The position numbers were made by a program, and so were the translations under genes. Below are positions 16,888 through 28,872 of a DNA stretch of 64,000 nt, one piece after another (position 1 is the stretch's first letter; the number at the start of each line of letters is the position of its first letter). The notes under the pieces were generated by a model. That model was not told where the DNA came from and ran no database searches. It worked only from the letters and a program-made list of their open reading frames with translations. The stretch comes from Sphingomonas sp. EC-HK361 (lineage in GTDB: Bacteria; Pseudomonadota; Alphaproteobacteria; Sphingomonadales; Sphingomonadaceae): the NCBI RefSeq assembly GCF_902498785.1, contig NZ_LR701494.1, forward strand, positions 124,001 through 188,000, given 5' to 3'.

Positions 16888-18144
16888 ATGGTTGATACCG
16901 TCCAAGCGCCCGATCCCGCGATCGAGAAGATGCTGCATCGCACGGACGATGCACATCCTTCCGAGGGCGACGTCGCGATCCAGAACTACACGATCAACTT
17001 CGGCCCGCAGCATCCCGCGGCGCACGGCGTGCTGCGGCTCGTCATGGAGCTGGACGGCGAGATCGTCGAGCGGGTCGATCCGCATGTCGGGCTGCTCCAC
17101 CGCGGCACCGAAAAGCTGATCGAATACAAGACGTACGCGCAGGCGCTGCCATATTTCGACCGGCTCGATTACTGCTCGCCGCTCTGCATGGAGCACAGCT
17201 ATGTGCTGGCGGTCGAGAAGCTGCTCGACCTCGAGGTGCCGCTCCGCGCACAGTATCTGCGGGTGCTCTTCGCGGAACTGACCCGCATTTCGAACCACAT
17301 GCTGAACCTCGGCAGCCATGTCATGGACGTCGGCGCGATGACGCCGAACCTGTGGATGTTCGAGGTGCGCGAGGATTGCCTTAACTTCTTCGAACGCGTT
17401 TCGGGCGCGCGGATGCACTCGAACTATTTTCGCGTGGGCGGCGTGCATCAGGATGCGCCGCTGAAGCTGCTCGCCGATATCGGCGACTGGCTCGACACGC
17501 GGCTGCCGCGGCTGTTCGAGGATGCGATCAGCCTCGTCGCCGACAACCGCATCTTCAAGCAGCGCAACGTCGATATCGCGGTGGTGAGCCGCGACGATGC
17601 GATCAAATGGGGCTTCTCCGGCCCGATGATCCGCGGCTCGGGTATCCCGTGGGACCTGCGCAAGTCGCAGCCCTATGACGTGTATGACCGGATGGACTTC
17701 GAGGTGCCGGTCGGCACCCGCGGCGATTGCTACGACCGGTTCATGGTTCGCGTCGAGGAAGTCCGCCAGTCGGCGAAGATCATCAAACAGTGCCTCGCTG
17801 AGATGCCCGAAGGGCCGATCGCAAGCCTCGATCGCAAGGTCGTGCCGCCGAAGCGCGGCGAGATGAAGCAGTCGATGGAAGCGCTGATCCACCACTTCAA
17901 GCTCTACACCGAAGGGTATCACGTGCCGGCGGGTGACGTGTATGTCGCGACCGAAAGCCCCAAGGGCGAGTTCGGCGTGTATCTGGTCTCTGACGGGACG
18001 AACAAGCCGTATCGCTGCAAGATCCGGCCGACTGCGTTCAGTCATTTGCAGGCGATGGATTTCATGATGAAGGGCCACATGCTGGCGGATACAACCGCTG
18101 TTCTGGGTGCGCTGGATATCGTGTTCGGGGAGTGCGACCGGTGA
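16888..18144 (+). CDS. nuoD: NADH-quinone oxidoreductase subunit D
   Basis: This 418-residue 49-kDa-type subunit forms the quinone-binding pocket with NuoB. Family segments include [50 protein letters not shown], and the C-terminal [24 protein letters not shown] and [12 protein letters not shown]. The stop at 18142-18144 overlaps the ATG of a small unknown membrane protein gene instead of nuoE. Confidence 0.97.
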   Translation: MVDTVQAPDPAIEKMLHRTDDAHPSEGDVAIQNYTINFGPQHPAAHGVLRLVMELDGEIVERVDPHVGLLHRGTEKLIEYKTYAQALPYFDRLDYCSPLCMEHSYVLAVEKLLDLEVPLRAQYLRVLFAELTRISNHMLNLGSHVMDVGAMTPNLWMFEVREDCLNFFERVSGARMHSNYFRVGGVHQDAPLKLLADIGDWLDTRLPRLFEDAISLVADNRIFKQRNVDIAVVSRDDAIKWGFSGPMIRGSGIPWDLRKSQPYDVYDRMDFEVPVGTRGDCYDRFMVRVEEVRQSAKIIKQCLAEMPEGPIASLDRKVVPPKRGEMKQSMEALIHHFKLYTEGYHVPAGDVYVATESPKGEFGVYLVSDGTNKPYRCKIRPTAFSHLQAMDFMMKGHMLADTTAVLGALDIVFGECDR

Positions 18145-18443
18145 TGACCTGGCGCCGCGAAATTGGCGACACACTCGATGCGTCAATGGAAATGCCTGAG
18201 CAGTATGGCGATCGCTATTATTGGCGATATCAGCATATCTCGGCTCTGATTGGATTTGTCGTGATTCCGGTCGCCGTCCTGCTAAATGTTTTCGATATTC
18301 CTGCGAGGTATAAAGATATTGCGGGCGTCGCAGTCGTGTTCTTCATGCTTGCGGTCGGTGTTTTTTTCGTTCGACGCGATCGTGCCGTTCAGAAGCGTAT
18401 CGACGAAACGGGTTCACCCATCGCTGATAGAGAGCCGTACTAA
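18144..18443 (+). CDS. Small two-helix membrane protein inserted between nuoD and nuoE
   Basis: This protein has 99 residues from ATG 18144 (GTG 18141 also possible). It has two predicted transmembrane helices, at about residues 33-53 (ISALIGFVVIPVAVLLNVF) and 60-80 (IAGVAVVFFMLAVGVFFV), then a charged tail. It is not a known complex I subunit. It overlaps nuoD by 1 bp (TGATG) and nuoE by 1 bp (TAATG), so it is clearly read as part of the operon. Codon and base use are more AT-rich than all nuo neighbours, suggesting recent insertion. It may be a lineage-specific accessory or a passenger gene. Confidence 0.7.
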   Translation: MTWRREIGDTLDASMEMPEQYGDRYYWRYQHISALIGFVVIPVAVLLNVFDIPARYKDIAGVAVVFFMLAVGVFFVRRDRAVQKRIDETGSPIADREPY

Positions 18444-19111
18444 TGGCTGACGCACCTCAAATTCCCGACGAGGCAGAAACCCGCGCGCGCTGGGGCGATT
18501 TCACGTGGACGGACGAGAACCAGGTGAAGGCGAACGAAATTCTTGGCCGCTATCCCAAGGGTCGCGAGCAGTCGGCGTCGATTCCGTTTCTCGATCTCGC
18601 CCAGCGGCAGGTCGGCGCGGAGACGAATACGCAGGGCTGGCTGCCGGTGCCGGTGATCGAGTTCGTCGCGCGCCAGATCGGCGTGCCGTACATGCGCGTC
18701 TATGAGGTCGTGACCTTCTACACGATGTTCAACATGGCGCCGGTCGGCCGCTATCATGTGCAGGTCTGCGGGACGACGCCGTGCGTGCTGCAAGGCTCCG
18801 ACGATGTGTTCGCCGCGTGCAAGAACCGCGGGCTGGTAAAGGGCGGGACGACCCCCGACGGCGTGTTCACGCTGACCGAGGTCGAGTGCATGGGCAATTG
18901 CTCGAACGCGCCGATGATGCAGATCAACGACGATAATTACGAAGACCTCGATTACGATTCGACGACGCGCATCCTGGAGGCGCTGGCCAAGGGCGAGCAG
19001 CCGACGCCGGGGTCGCAGACGGGGCGCAAGTCGAGCGAGCCGGCGGGCGGGGTGACCTCGCTCGCGGCGATGGTCGACGAAAATCACGATTATCGCGGGG
19101 AGTGGGCGTGA
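18443..19111 (+). CDS. nuoE: NADH-quinone oxidoreductase subunit E
   Basis: This 222-residue 24-kDa-type subunit of the NADH-dehydrogenase module has a thioredoxin-like domain with [2Fe-2S] ligands in CGTTPCVLQGS and ECMGNCSNAP. The helical N-terminus is at about residues 30-90. The C-terminal ~40 residues (GEQPTPGSQTGRKSSEPAGG) are an extension common in alphaproteobacterial NuoE. A strong hairpin separates it from nuoF. Confidence 0.95.
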   Translation: MADAPQIPDEAETRARWGDFTWTDENQVKANEILGRYPKGREQSASIPFLDLAQRQVGAETNTQGWLPVPVIEFVARQIGVPYMRVYEVVTFYTMFNMAPVGRYHVQVCGTTPCVLQGSDDVFAACKNRGLVKGGTTPDGVFTLTEVECMGNCSNAPMMQINDDNYEDLDYDSTTRILEALAKGEQPTPGSQTGRKSSEPAGGVTSLAAMVDENHDYRGEWA

Positions 19112-19124
19112 TGCTTGCCTTCAT

Positions 19125-19207
19125 CGTCACCCCGGCCTTGACCCGGGGTCCCGCTTCTCTTTCTGCGGGACAAGTCAGCGGGACCCCGGCTCAAGGCCGG
19201 GGTGACG
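19125..19207. repeat. Large hairpin between nuoE and nuoF
   Basis: Arms cgtcaccccggccttgaccc... (from 19125) and ...ggctcaaggccggggtgacg (to 19207) are nearly exact inverse copies, each about 30 bp. It is a third repeat type in this window. It could slow the transcript or act as a processing or partial termination site within the operon. Confidence 0.85.
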
Positions 19208-19231
19208 CAGGAAATCTGGAGGGCGCACGCC

Positions 19232-20533
19232 GTGCTCGCTGACAAGGACCGCATCTTCACGAACCTCTACGGCTTTCAGTCATGGAAGCTCGACGCGGCG
19301 ATCGCGCGCGGGGATTGGGATGATACCAAGGCGCTGATGGCCAAGGGGCAGGACGCGATCATCGACGTCATCAAGGCGTCAGGGCTGCGTGGGCGGGGCG
19401 GGGCGGGGTTCCCGACCGGCACGAAATGGGGCTTCATGCCCAAGGAGCCGAAGCCCGATCGGCCGAACTTCCTGGTCATCAACGCCGACGAGTCCGAGCC
19501 CGGTTCCTGCAAGGACCGCGAGATCATCCGCCACGATCCGCACAAGCTGATCGAGGGTGCGCTGATCGCGGGCTATGCGATGCGCGCGCGCGCGGCGTAC
19601 ATCTACATCCGCGGCGAATATATCCGCGAGGCGGAGGTGCTCTTCGCTGCCGTCGCCGAAGCGTATGACAAGGGGCTGATCGGCAAGAACGCATGCGGGT
19701 CGGGCTATGACTTCGACGTGTTCGTCCACCGTGGTGCTGGCGCCTATATCTGCGGCGAAGAAACCGCGATGCTCGAAAGTCTGGAGGGCAAGAAGGGCCA
19801 GCCGCGGCTGAAGCCGCCCTTCCCGGCGGGCGCGGGGCTTTATGGCTGCCCGACGACGGTCAACAACGTCGAATCGATCGCGGTCGCGCCGACGATCCTG
19901 CGACGCGGCGCGGAGTGGTTTGCGTCGTTCGGGGCCGAAAACAACAAGGGCACCAAGCTTTTCCAGATCAGCGGTCATGTGAACCGCCCATGCGTCGTCG
20001 AAGAGGCGATGAGCATCAGCTTTCGCGACCTGATCGAGACGCATTGCGGCGGAATCCGCGGCGGCTGGGACAATCTGCTCGCGGTGATCCCGGGCGGATC
20101 GTCGGTGCCGTTGGTGCCAGCGGCGCAGATCATGGACTGCGCGATGGATTTCGATGGGCTGAAGGCGGTCGGATCGGGCCTCGGCACCGCGGCGATCATC
20201 GTCATGGACAAATCGACCGACGTCGTCCGTGCGATCAGCCGCATCTCCTATTTCTACAAGCATGAGAGCTGCGGCCAGTGCACGCCGTGCCGCGAAGGCA
20301 CCGGCTGGATGTGGCGGGTGATGGAGCGGCTGCGCACCGGCGACGCGGCGATCGAGGAGATCGACATGCTCCAGCAGGTGACGAAGCAGGTCGAGGGCCA
20401 CTCGATCTGCGCGCTGGGCGATGCGGCGGCGTGGCCGATCCAGGGGTTGATCAAGCATTTCCGGCCGGAGCTGGAACGCCGGATCGTCGAGCGTGGCGGC
20501 GACGCGGCGCCGATGATGGAGGCGGCGGAGTGA
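19232..20533 (+). CDS. nuoF: NADH-quinone oxidoreductase subunit F
   Basis: This protein has 433 residues from GTG 19232, preceded by ggaggg. A longer start at 19202 lies inside the hairpin and is rejected. It is the 51-kDa-type subunit binding NADH, FMN and a [4Fe-4S] cluster. Motifs: [18 protein letters not shown] (NADH/FMN loop), [35 protein letters not shown] and the cluster ligands in [16 protein letters not shown] 49-residue unknown ORF starts over its stop (GTGA). Confidence 0.96.
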   Translation: MLADKDRIFTNLYGFQSWKLDAAIARGDWDDTKALMAKGQDAIIDVIKASGLRGRGGAGFPTGTKWGFMPKEPKPDRPNFLVINADESEPGSCKDREIIRHDPHKLIEGALIAGYAMRARAAYIYIRGEYIREAEVLFAAVAEAYDKGLIGKNACGSGYDFDVFVHRGAGAYICGEETAMLESLEGKKGQPRLKPPFPAGAGLYGCPTTVNNVESIAVAPTILRRGAEWFASFGAENNKGTKLFQISGHVNRPCVVEEAMSISFRDLIETHCGGIRGGWDNLLAVIPGGSSVPLVPAAQIMDCAMDFDGLKAVGSGLGTAAIIVMDKSTDVVRAISRISYFYKHESCGQCTPCREGTGWMWRVMERLRTGDAAIEEIDMLQQVTKQVEGHSICALGDAAAWPIQGLIKHFRPELERRIVERGGDAAPMMEAAE

Positions 20534-20679
20534 CGGACGAACAGTCCCGCCTCGCCTTTGACCTGCTTGTCCGCATCCAAGATGATCTGGTCGAGATCAA
20601 GGGCGCCCTCGCAAGTCAGAATGCTGCGCTCGAGCGGATGATCGTTGCGGCTCATCAATTCGGAATGAACAATGCCTAA
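20530..20679 (+). CDS. 49-residue ORF between nuoF and nuoG
   Basis: This small reading frame starts at GTG 20530, overlapping the nuoF stop by 4 bp, and ends at 20679, overlapping the nuoG start by 8 bp. The product is one amphipathic helix with coiled-coil character ([35 protein letters not shown]). No family is recognised. Translational coupling on both sides argues that it is made. It could be a small helper of complex I assembly, or merely a linker ORF. Confidence 0.55.
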   Translation: MTDEQSRLAFDLLVRIQDDLVEIKGALASQNAALERMIVAAHQFGMNNA

Positions 20680-22672
20680 GGTCAAAGTCGACGGCGTAGA
20701 GATCGAGGTCCCGCAGGGCGCGACCGTGCTTCAGGCGTGCGAGCTGGCGGGGAAGGAAATCCCGCGCTTCTGCTATCACGAGCGGCTGTCCATCGCGGGC
20801 AATTGCCGGATGTGCCTCGTCGAGGTGAAGCCCGGTCCGCCCAAGCCGCAGGCCTCGTGCGCGCTGCCGGCGGCGGATAATCAGGAGATTTTCACCACCA
20901 CGCCGATGGTGAAGCACGCACGCGAGGGGATGATGGAGTTCCTCCTCATCAACCACCCGCTCGACTGCCCGATCTGCGACCAGGGCGGTGAGTGCGACTT
21001 GCAGGACCAGTCGATCGCCTATGGTCGCGGCCATTCGCGCTATGTCGAGAACAAGCGCGCGGTGACCGAGAAATATATGGGTCCGATCGTGAAGACGGTG
21101 ATGACGCGGTGCATCCAGTGCACCCGCTGCGTCCGCTTCGCCGAGGAGGTCGCGGGCGTGGAGGAGATTGGTGCGATCTTCCGCGGCGAGAACATGCAGA
21201 TCACGACCTATCTGGAGCATGCTGCCAAGAGCGAGCTTTCGGGGAACGTGGTCGATCTCTGCCCGGTGGGCGCGCTGACCTCGAAGCCCTATGCGTTCGA
21301 GGCGCGGCCGTGGGAACTGAAGAAGACGTTGACCATCGACGTGATGGATGCGGTCGGCACCAATATCCGGCTCGACAGCCGCGGGCGGCAGGTGCTGCGC
21401 TGCGTGCCGCGGATCAATGACGACGTGAACGAGGAATGGGCGACCGACAAGACGCGCCATGCGGTCGACGGGCTGGTGCGGCGGCGGCTCGACCGGCCGT
21501 TCGTGCGGCGTGGTGGCAAGCTGGTCGCGGCAACCTGGGACGAGGCGTTCGCGGCGATTGCTGATGTTGCGAAGGATGCCGGCGACAGCGTTGCGGCGGT
21601 TGCGGGCGATCTCGTCGATTGCGAGACGATGTTCGCGGCCAAGGCGCTGGTGAAGAGCTTCGGTTCCGATCTGCTCGAAGGCCGCCAGACCGGCATGGAC
21701 TACGACACGTCCAGCCTCGCTGCGGTGAACTTCAATACCACGATAGCGGGCGTCGAAACGGCGGACGCGATCCTGCTCGTCGGCACCAATCTGCGCTGGG
21801 AAGCGCCGCTGGTGAACACGCGGGTCAGGAAGGCGATTAAAAAGGGCGCGAAGGTCTTCGCGGTCGGGCCGGAAACGGATCTGACTTACAAGGTTGAGTG
21901 GCTCGGCGATGACCTTGCGCTGCTCGGCAATCTGCCCGATGCGGTGACCGAGGCGTTCGGCAAGGCGGAGCGGCCGGCTGTGATCGTTGGTGGTGGCGCA
22001 TTGAAGGGCGCGCACGGCGCCGCGATCGGTCTCGCCAAGACGCTGAACCTCGTGCGTGAGGGCTGGAACGGTTTCAACGTCGTCCATATGGCGGCATCGC
22101 GGATGGGCGGGCTGATGCTCGGCTACGCACAGAAGGCGGGCATTTCCGCGCTGCACGATGCCAAGCTCGCGTTTTTCCTGGGCGCGGACGAGGTGTACTA
22201 TACCCGCTTTGCCGGGTTCAAGGTCTATATCGGGCATCACGGCGATGCCGGCGCGCATCACGCCGACGTCGTTCTGCCGGGCGCGAGCTATGCCGAGAAG
22301 TCGGGCACGTGGGTCAACCTCGAGGGCCGTGTCCAGCGCGGCGAGCGGGCGGTGTTCCCGCCGGGCGATGCGCGCGAAGACTGGACGATCCTGCGCGCGC
22401 TATCCGAAGCGCTGGGCAAGACGCTGCCGTTCGATACGCTGGGCGAGCTTCGCGCGGCGATGGCGCTCGACGTGCCGGAACTGGCGAACGAGGGGCTCGT
22501 CCGCTTCGACTGGAACCCGCCGGCGCTCGATACGAAGGCCGAGGGCGTGATGAGCGGCTACCCGATCAAGGATTTCTACCTCACCAACGCGATCTGCCGC
22601 GCGTCGCCGACGATGCAGCGCTGCTCGGCCGAATTGCTCCACGGTGAAGCGTTTGCGGAGGCCGCGGAATGA
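20672..22672 (+). CDS. nuoG: NADH-quinone oxidoreductase subunit G
   Basis: This 666-residue 75-kDa-type subunit has an N-terminal [2Fe-2S] ferredoxin domain ([19 protein letters not shown]), then a His/Cys cluster site ([20 protein letters not shown]) and a [4Fe-4S] site ([10 protein letters not shown]). A molybdopterin-oxidoreductase-like domain occupies residues 230-600, as in mitochondrial-type NuoG. The extra N7 ligands of enterobacterial NuoG are not apparent. It ends in a 4-bp overlap with nuoH (ATGA). Confidence 0.95.
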   Translation: MPKVKVDGVEIEVPQGATVLQACELAGKEIPRFCYHERLSIAGNCRMCLVEVKPGPPKPQASCALPAADNQEIFTTTPMVKHAREGMMEFLLINHPLDCPICDQGGECDLQDQSIAYGRGHSRYVENKRAVTEKYMGPIVKTVMTRCIQCTRCVRFAEEVAGVEEIGAIFRGENMQITTYLEHAAKSELSGNVVDLCPVGALTSKPYAFEARPWELKKTLTIDVMDAVGTNIRLDSRGRQVLRCVPRINDDVNEEWATDKTRHAVDGLVRRRLDRPFVRRGGKLVAATWDEAFAAIADVAKDAGDSVAAVAGDLVDCETMFAAKALVKSFGSDLLEGRQTGMDYDTSSLAAVNFNTTIAGVETADAILLVGTNLRWEAPLVNTRVRKAIKKGAKVFAVGPETDLTYKVEWLGDDLALLGNLPDAVTEAFGKAERPAVIVGGGALKGAHGAAIGLAKTLNLVREGWNGFNVVHMAASRMGGLMLGYAQKAGISALHDAKLAFFLGADEVYYTRFAGFKVYIGHHGDAGAHHADVVLPGASYAEKSGTWVNLEGRVQRGERAVFPPGDAREDWTILRALSEALGKTLPFDTLGELRAAMALDVPELANEGLVRFDWNPPALDTKAEGVMSGYPIKDFYLTNAICRASPTMQRCSAELLHGEAFAEAAE

Positions 22673-23715
22673 CCGCGCAGTTTGTTGCCTGGGGCATGGA
22701 TTACGGCTGGGCGTGGTTCCTGGCGACGATCGCCGGCATCCTGCTGATCGCGCTGCCCGTCATGCTGGCGGTCGCGATGATCATCTATGCCGATCGCAAG
22801 ATCTGGGCGGCGATGGCGCTGCGCCGCGGACCCAACGTGGTGGGGCCGCTCGGGCTGCTCCAGTCGTTCGCGGACGGACTGAAGGTGTTCCTGCAGGAAA
22901 CCATCATCCCGACCGCCGCCAATCGCGGCCTGTTCCTGCTCGCGCCGATCATCACCTTCACCGTCGCATTGATCGTGTGGGCGGTGGTGCCGTTCCAGGC
23001 GGGCGTGCTCCTCGCGGACATCAATGTCGGGCTGCTCTACGTCCTCGCGGCGTCCTCGCTCGGGGTCTACGGGATCATTCTGGCGGGCTGGGCATCGAAC
23101 TCGAAATACCCGTTCTTCTCCGCGATCCGCGCGGCGGCGCAGATGGTGAGCTACGAAGTCGCGATCGGCTTCGTGCTGATCTCCGTCGTGCTGTGGGCCG
23201 GCAGCTTCAACCTGACCGCGATCGTCGAGGCGCAGAAGGGCGTCGGACTCGGCCTCGTCAACGGCTTCTGGATCAACCCGCTGCTGTTCCCGATGGCGGT
23301 CGTGTTCTTCATCTCGAGCCTGGCCGAGACGCAGCGCGCGCCGTTCGACCTGACCGAAGCGGAAAGCGAGCTCGTCGCGGGGTATCAGACCGAATATTCG
23401 TCGATGAGCTTCGCGCTCTACTGGCTCGGCGAATATGCCAACGTCATCCTGATGTGCGCGCTCAACGCGACGCTCTTCTGGGGCGGGTATCTCCCGCCGC
23501 TGGACATTCCGATCCTGTATGCGGTGCCGGGCATCATCTGGCTCTTCGCCAAGATGCTGTTCTTCTTCTTCCTGTTCAGCTGGGTGAAGGCGACCGTGCC
23601 ACGCTATCGCTACGACCAGTTGATGCGGTTGGGGTGGAAGATATTCCTGCCGCTGTCGCTGTTCTGGGTTTTCCTCGTATCCGGCGTCCTGATGTGGATG
23701 CGGGTGGGATTTTGA
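22669..23715 (+). CDS. nuoH: NADH-quinone oxidoreductase subunit H
   Basis: This 348-residue membrane subunit joins the peripheral and membrane arms and has about eight transmembrane helices. Diagnostic segments are [23 protein letters not shown], the quinone-channel Glu-rich loop [22 protein letters not shown], and [17 protein letters not shown]. It overlaps nuoG by 4 bp and ends 1 bp before nuoI. Confidence 0.97.
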   Translation: MTAQFVAWGMDYGWAWFLATIAGILLIALPVMLAVAMIIYADRKIWAAMALRRGPNVVGPLGLLQSFADGLKVFLQETIIPTAANRGLFLLAPIITFTVALIVWAVVPFQAGVLLADINVGLLYVLAASSLGVYGIILAGWASNSKYPFFSAIRAAAQMVSYEVAIGFVLISVVLWAGSFNLTAIVEAQKGVGLGLVNGFWINPLLFPMAVVFFISSLAETQRAPFDLTEAESELVAGYQTEYSSMSFALYWLGEYANVILMCALNATLFWGGYLPPLDIPILYAVPGIIWLFAKMLFFFFLFSWVKATVPRYRYDQLMRLGWKIFLPLSLFWVFLVSGVLMWMRVGF

Positions 23716-23716
23716 G

Positions 23717-24202
23717 ATGAGTATCGCCTCCACGATCAAGGCCTTCACGCTCTGGGAGTTCCTCAAGGCGCACGCGCTGACCTTGAAGTATTTCTTCAAG
23801 CCCAAGGCGACGATCAACTATCCGTATGAGAAGAACCCGATCTCGCCGCGTTTTCGGGGTGAGCACGCGCTGCGTCGCTATCCGAACGGCGAGGAGCGGT
23901 GCATCGCGTGCAAGCTGTGCGAGGCGATCTGCCCCGCCCAGGCGATCACGATCGAGGCCGAGCCGCGCGACGACGGCAGCCGCCGCACGACCCGCTACGA
24001 CATCGACATGACCAAGTGCATCTATTGCGGGCTGTGCGCCGAGGCGTGCCCGGTCGATGCAATCGTCGAGGGGCCGAACTTCGAGTTCGCGACCGAGACG
24101 CGCGAAGAGCTGATCTACGACAAGGCGAAACTGCTCGACAACGGCGACCGTTGGGAAAGCGCGATCGCGGCGAACCTTGCCGCCGATGCGGCGTATCGGT
24201 AA
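23717..24202 (+). CDS. nuoI: NADH-quinone oxidoreductase subunit I
   Basis: This 161-residue subunit binds two [4Fe-4S] clusters (N6a and N6b). The ligand motifs are [16 protein letters not shown] and [16 protein letters not shown], both CxxCxxCxxxCP. The N-terminal amphipathic helix anchors it to the membrane arm. Length and motifs match the family. Confidence 0.97.
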   Translation: MSIASTIKAFTLWEFLKAHALTLKYFFKPKATINYPYEKNPISPRFRGEHALRRYPNGEERCIACKLCEAICPAQAITIEAEPRDDGSRRTTRYDIDMTKCIYCGLCAEACPVDAIVEGPNFEFATETREELIYDKAKLLDNGDRWESAIAANLAADAAYR

Positions 24203-24225
24203 TGGCGCGAACATTCGCTGATCGT

Positions 24226-24287
24226 GTTCCCGCGAAGGCGGGAACCCAGTCTCTTCTTTTGGGCTGGACCCCCGCCTGCGCGGGGGT
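24226..24287. repeat. Two hairpins between nuoI and nuoJ
   Basis: Hairpin 1 is gttcccgcgaaggcgggaac (24226-24245) and hairpin 2 is acccccgcctgcgcgggggt (24268-24287). Both are perfect or near-perfect short palindromes of the kind abundant in this window. No T-run follows, so intrinsic termination is unlikely. Confidence 0.8.
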
Positions 24288-24317
24288 GCTGGCATGCAAC
24301 ATGGACCGGCTCCCGGC

Positions 24318-24929
24318 ATGATCCAGGCAATCGCCTTCTACCTCTTCGCGCTCGTCACGATCCTGTCGGGCGCGATGACGATCTCGTCGCGCAATCCGGT
24401 GCATTCGGTGCTGTGGCTGATCCTTGCCTTCTTCAACGCGGCCGGGCTGATGGTGCTTGTCGGCGCCGAGTTCATCGCCATGCTGCTGGTCATCGTCTAT
24501 GTCGGGGCGGTCGCGGTGCTGTTCCTGTTCGTCGTGATGATGCTCGACATCGACTTCGCGGAGCTGCGTGCGGGGTTCGTGCGCTACGCTGGCATCGGCC
24601 TGGTTCTTGCCCTCGCGCTCGTCAGTGAAATCCTTATCGGTATCGGTGCGTGGAGCTCCGGAAAAATCGCGCTCGGCCGACGCGCCGCGCCGATCGATCC
24701 GTCAGTCGGCAACATCCGCGCGATCGGCGATCTGCTCTACACGCGCTATTTGTTCGTGTTCGAGGCGGCAGGCTTCGTGCTGCTGGTGGCGATGATCGGC
24801 GCGATCGTGCTGACCCACCGCCAGCGCGCGGGCGTTCGCCCACAGAACATCGCGCGTCAGGTCGCTCGGCGCCCGCAGGACGCGACGCGTAATATGAAGC
24901 CCCAGGTCGGGCAGGGGGTTTCGCTGTGA
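24318..24929 (+). CDS. nuoJ: NADH-quinone oxidoreductase subunit J
   Basis: This protein has 203 residues from ATG 24318 (an ATG at 24294 would add eight residues, less likely). The five-helix membrane subunit has the conserved TM3 region [28 protein letters not shown]. The tail after the last helix is basic. The stop overlaps the nuoK GTG start by 4 bp. Confidence 0.95.
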   Translation: MIQAIAFYLFALVTILSGAMTISSRNPVHSVLWLILAFFNAAGLMVLVGAEFIAMLLVIVYVGAVAVLFLFVVMMLDIDFAELRAGFVRYAGIGLVLALALVSEILIGIGAWSSGKIALGRRAAPIDPSVGNIRAIGDLLYTRYLFVFEAAGFVLLVAMIGAIVLTHRQRAGVRPQNIARQVARRPQDATRNMKPQVGQGVSL

Positions 24930-25240
24930 ACGCGCAGATTGGGCTGATTCACTATCTCGTGGTGGCGGCGATCCTGTTCACCATGGGGGTGCTGGGCATC
25001 TTCCTGAACCGCAAGAACATCATCGTCATCCTGATGGCGATCGAGCTGATCCTGCTTGCGGTGAACATCAACCTCGTCGCCTTCTCGGCGGCGCTGGGTG
25101 ACCTTGTCGGCCAGGTCTTCGCGATGTTCGTGCTGACCGTCGCGGCGGGCGAGGCTGCGATCGGGCTTGCCATCCTCGTCATCTTCTTCCGCGGCCGGGG
25201 CTCGATCTCGGTCGACGATCCCAGCCGGATGAAGGGATAA
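24926..25240 (+). CDS. nuoK: NADH-quinone oxidoreductase subunit K
   Basis: This 104-residue membrane subunit starts at GTG 24926. It has three helices with the conserved proton-path Glu residues in [20 protein letters not shown] (Glu in helix 2) and [19 protein letters not shown] (Glu in helix 3). Confidence 0.96.
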   Translation: MNAQIGLIHYLVVAAILFTMGVLGIFLNRKNIIVILMAIELILLAVNINLVAFSAALGDLVGQVFAMFVLTVAAGEAAIGLAILVIFFRGRGSISVDDPSRMKG

Positions 25241-25247
25241 GTCCGCA

Positions 25248-27323
<2,076 letters not shown>

Positions 27324-27333
27324 GGGGCGGACG

Positions 27334-28872
27334 ATGACCGGATTTCCCATCCTCTCGCTGATGCTCGCCGTCCCCGCGATTGCGGCGGTGGCGTGCCTGT
27401 TCCTGTCGGCCAGCACCGCGCGCTGGCTGGCGCTGGCGGCGACGCTCGTCGATCTGGCGCTCGGCGTCCTGCTCTGGGCCAATTACGATATCGGCGGCGC
27501 ACAGTGGCAGTTCGTCGAATACGCGCCGCTGTTCGGCCGTTTCGGCTGGGCGCTGGGCATCGACGGCTTCGCGCTGATGCTTATCATGCTTTCGGTTTTC
27601 CTGATGCCGATCTGCATCGGCGCTAGCTGGCAGGCGATCGAGAAGCGGGTGCCGGAATATATGTCGGCCTTCCTGCTGACCGAGGTGCTGATGATCGGCA
27701 CCTTCGCGGCGCAGGATCTGTTCCTGTTCTACATCTTCTTCGAAGCCGGCCTCATCCCGATGTATCTCATCATCGGCATCTGGGGCGGCGCGAACCGCAT
27801 CTACGCGAGCTACAAGTTCTTCCTCTATACGCTGCTCGGCTCGGTCCTGATGTTCATCGCCATGCTCTACATGGCGATCGACGCGGGGACGACGAGCATC
27901 CCGGCGCTGATGGCGCATGACTTCCCGGCGCATGTGCAGACGTGGCTATGGCTTGCGTTCTTCGCGTCGTTCGCGGTGAAGATGCCGATGTGGCCGGTCC
28001 ATACCTGGCTGCCCGACGCGCACGTCCAGGCGCCGACCGCGGGATCGGTGATCCTGGCGGGCGTGTTGCTGAAGCTTGGCGGATACGGCTTCCTGCGCTT
28101 CTCGCTGCCGATGTTCCCGGAAGCCTCGGCGCAACTCACCTGGCTCGTGTTCCTGCTGTCGGCGATCGCGGTGGTCTATACCAGCCTCGTCGCGCTGGTG
28201 CAGTCGGACATGAAGAAGCTCATCGCCTATTCCTCCGTCGCGCACATGGCGATCGTGACGATCGGCCTCTTCGCCTTCAACGCGCAGGGGATCGAGGGCG
28301 CGATGATGGTGATGCTCGGCCACGGCCTCGTTTCGGGTGCGCTTTTCCTGTGCGTCGGCGTGATTTATGACCGGCTGCACACCCGCGAAATCGCGCGCTA
28401 CGGTGGTCTTGCGAACAATATGCCGCGCTACGCGGTGCTGTTCCTGCTGTTCACGATGGCGTCGGTGGGGCTGCCGGGGACAAGCAACTTCGTCGGCGAA
28501 TTGCTGAGCCTCATGGGCACCTATCAGGTGTCCACCACGATCACGCTCGTCTGCACGACCGGGATCATCCTGGGCGCAGCCTATATGCTGTATCTCTATC
28601 GCCGCGTCGTCTTCGGCGAGATCAGGTCCGACGAGGTGCGCGCGATGCCCGATCTGTCGAGCCGCGAGCTCTGGCTGCTCGCACCGATCGCCGCCGTGGT
28701 GCTGTGGATGGGCGTGTATCCGGAGAGCTTTCTCGCGCCGATGCGCAAGGATACGCAGACGCTGCTGGCGCGGATCGAGCGGGCGAGGCCGGCCGGGGAT
28801 TCGCGCCCGACCGAGGGCAAGGGCCTGGTGGCAGCCGCTCACGCTGACGTTTCGCGCGGGGGAGCGCACTGA
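27334..28872 (+). CDS. nuoM: NADH-quinone oxidoreductase subunit M
   Basis: This protein has 512 residues from ATG 27334 with gagg at -10; an upstream GTG at 27313 is not preferred. It is a proton-pumping antiporter-like subunit: LFYIFFEAGLIPMYLIIGIWGG (channel Glu), PVHTWLPDAHVQAPTAGSVILAGVLLKLGGYGFLR. It overlaps nuoN by 1 bp (TGATG). Confidence 0.97.
   Translation: MTGFPILSLMLAVPAIAAVACLFLSASTARWLALAATLVDLALGVLLWANYDIGGAQWQFVEYAPLFGRFGWALGIDGFALMLIMLSVFLMPICIGASWQAIEKRVPEYMSAFLLTEVLMIGTFAAQDLFLFYIFFEAGLIPMYLIIGIWGGANRIYASYKFFLYTLLGSVLMFIAMLYMAIDAGTTSIPALMAHDFPAHVQTWLWLAFFASFAVKMPMWPVHTWLPDAHVQAPTAGSVILAGVLLKLGGYGFLRFSLPMFPEASAQLTWLVFLLSAIAVVYTSLVALVQSDMKKLIAYSSVAHMAIVTIGLFAFNAQGIEGAMMVMLGHGLVSGALFLCVGVIYDRLHTREIARYGGLANNMPRYAVLFLLFTMASVGLPGTSNFVGELLSLMGTYQVSTTITLVCTTGIILGAAYMLYLYRRVVFGEIRSDEVRAMPDLSSRELWLLAPIAAVVLWMGVYPESFLAPMRKDTQTLLARIERARPAGDSRPTEGKGLVAAAHADVSRGGAH

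Noticed and set aside
15841-18186. A 781-codon minus-strand open frame opposite nuoC and nuoD
   Set aside because: It runs through two repeats and two core nuo genes; composition is shadow-like.
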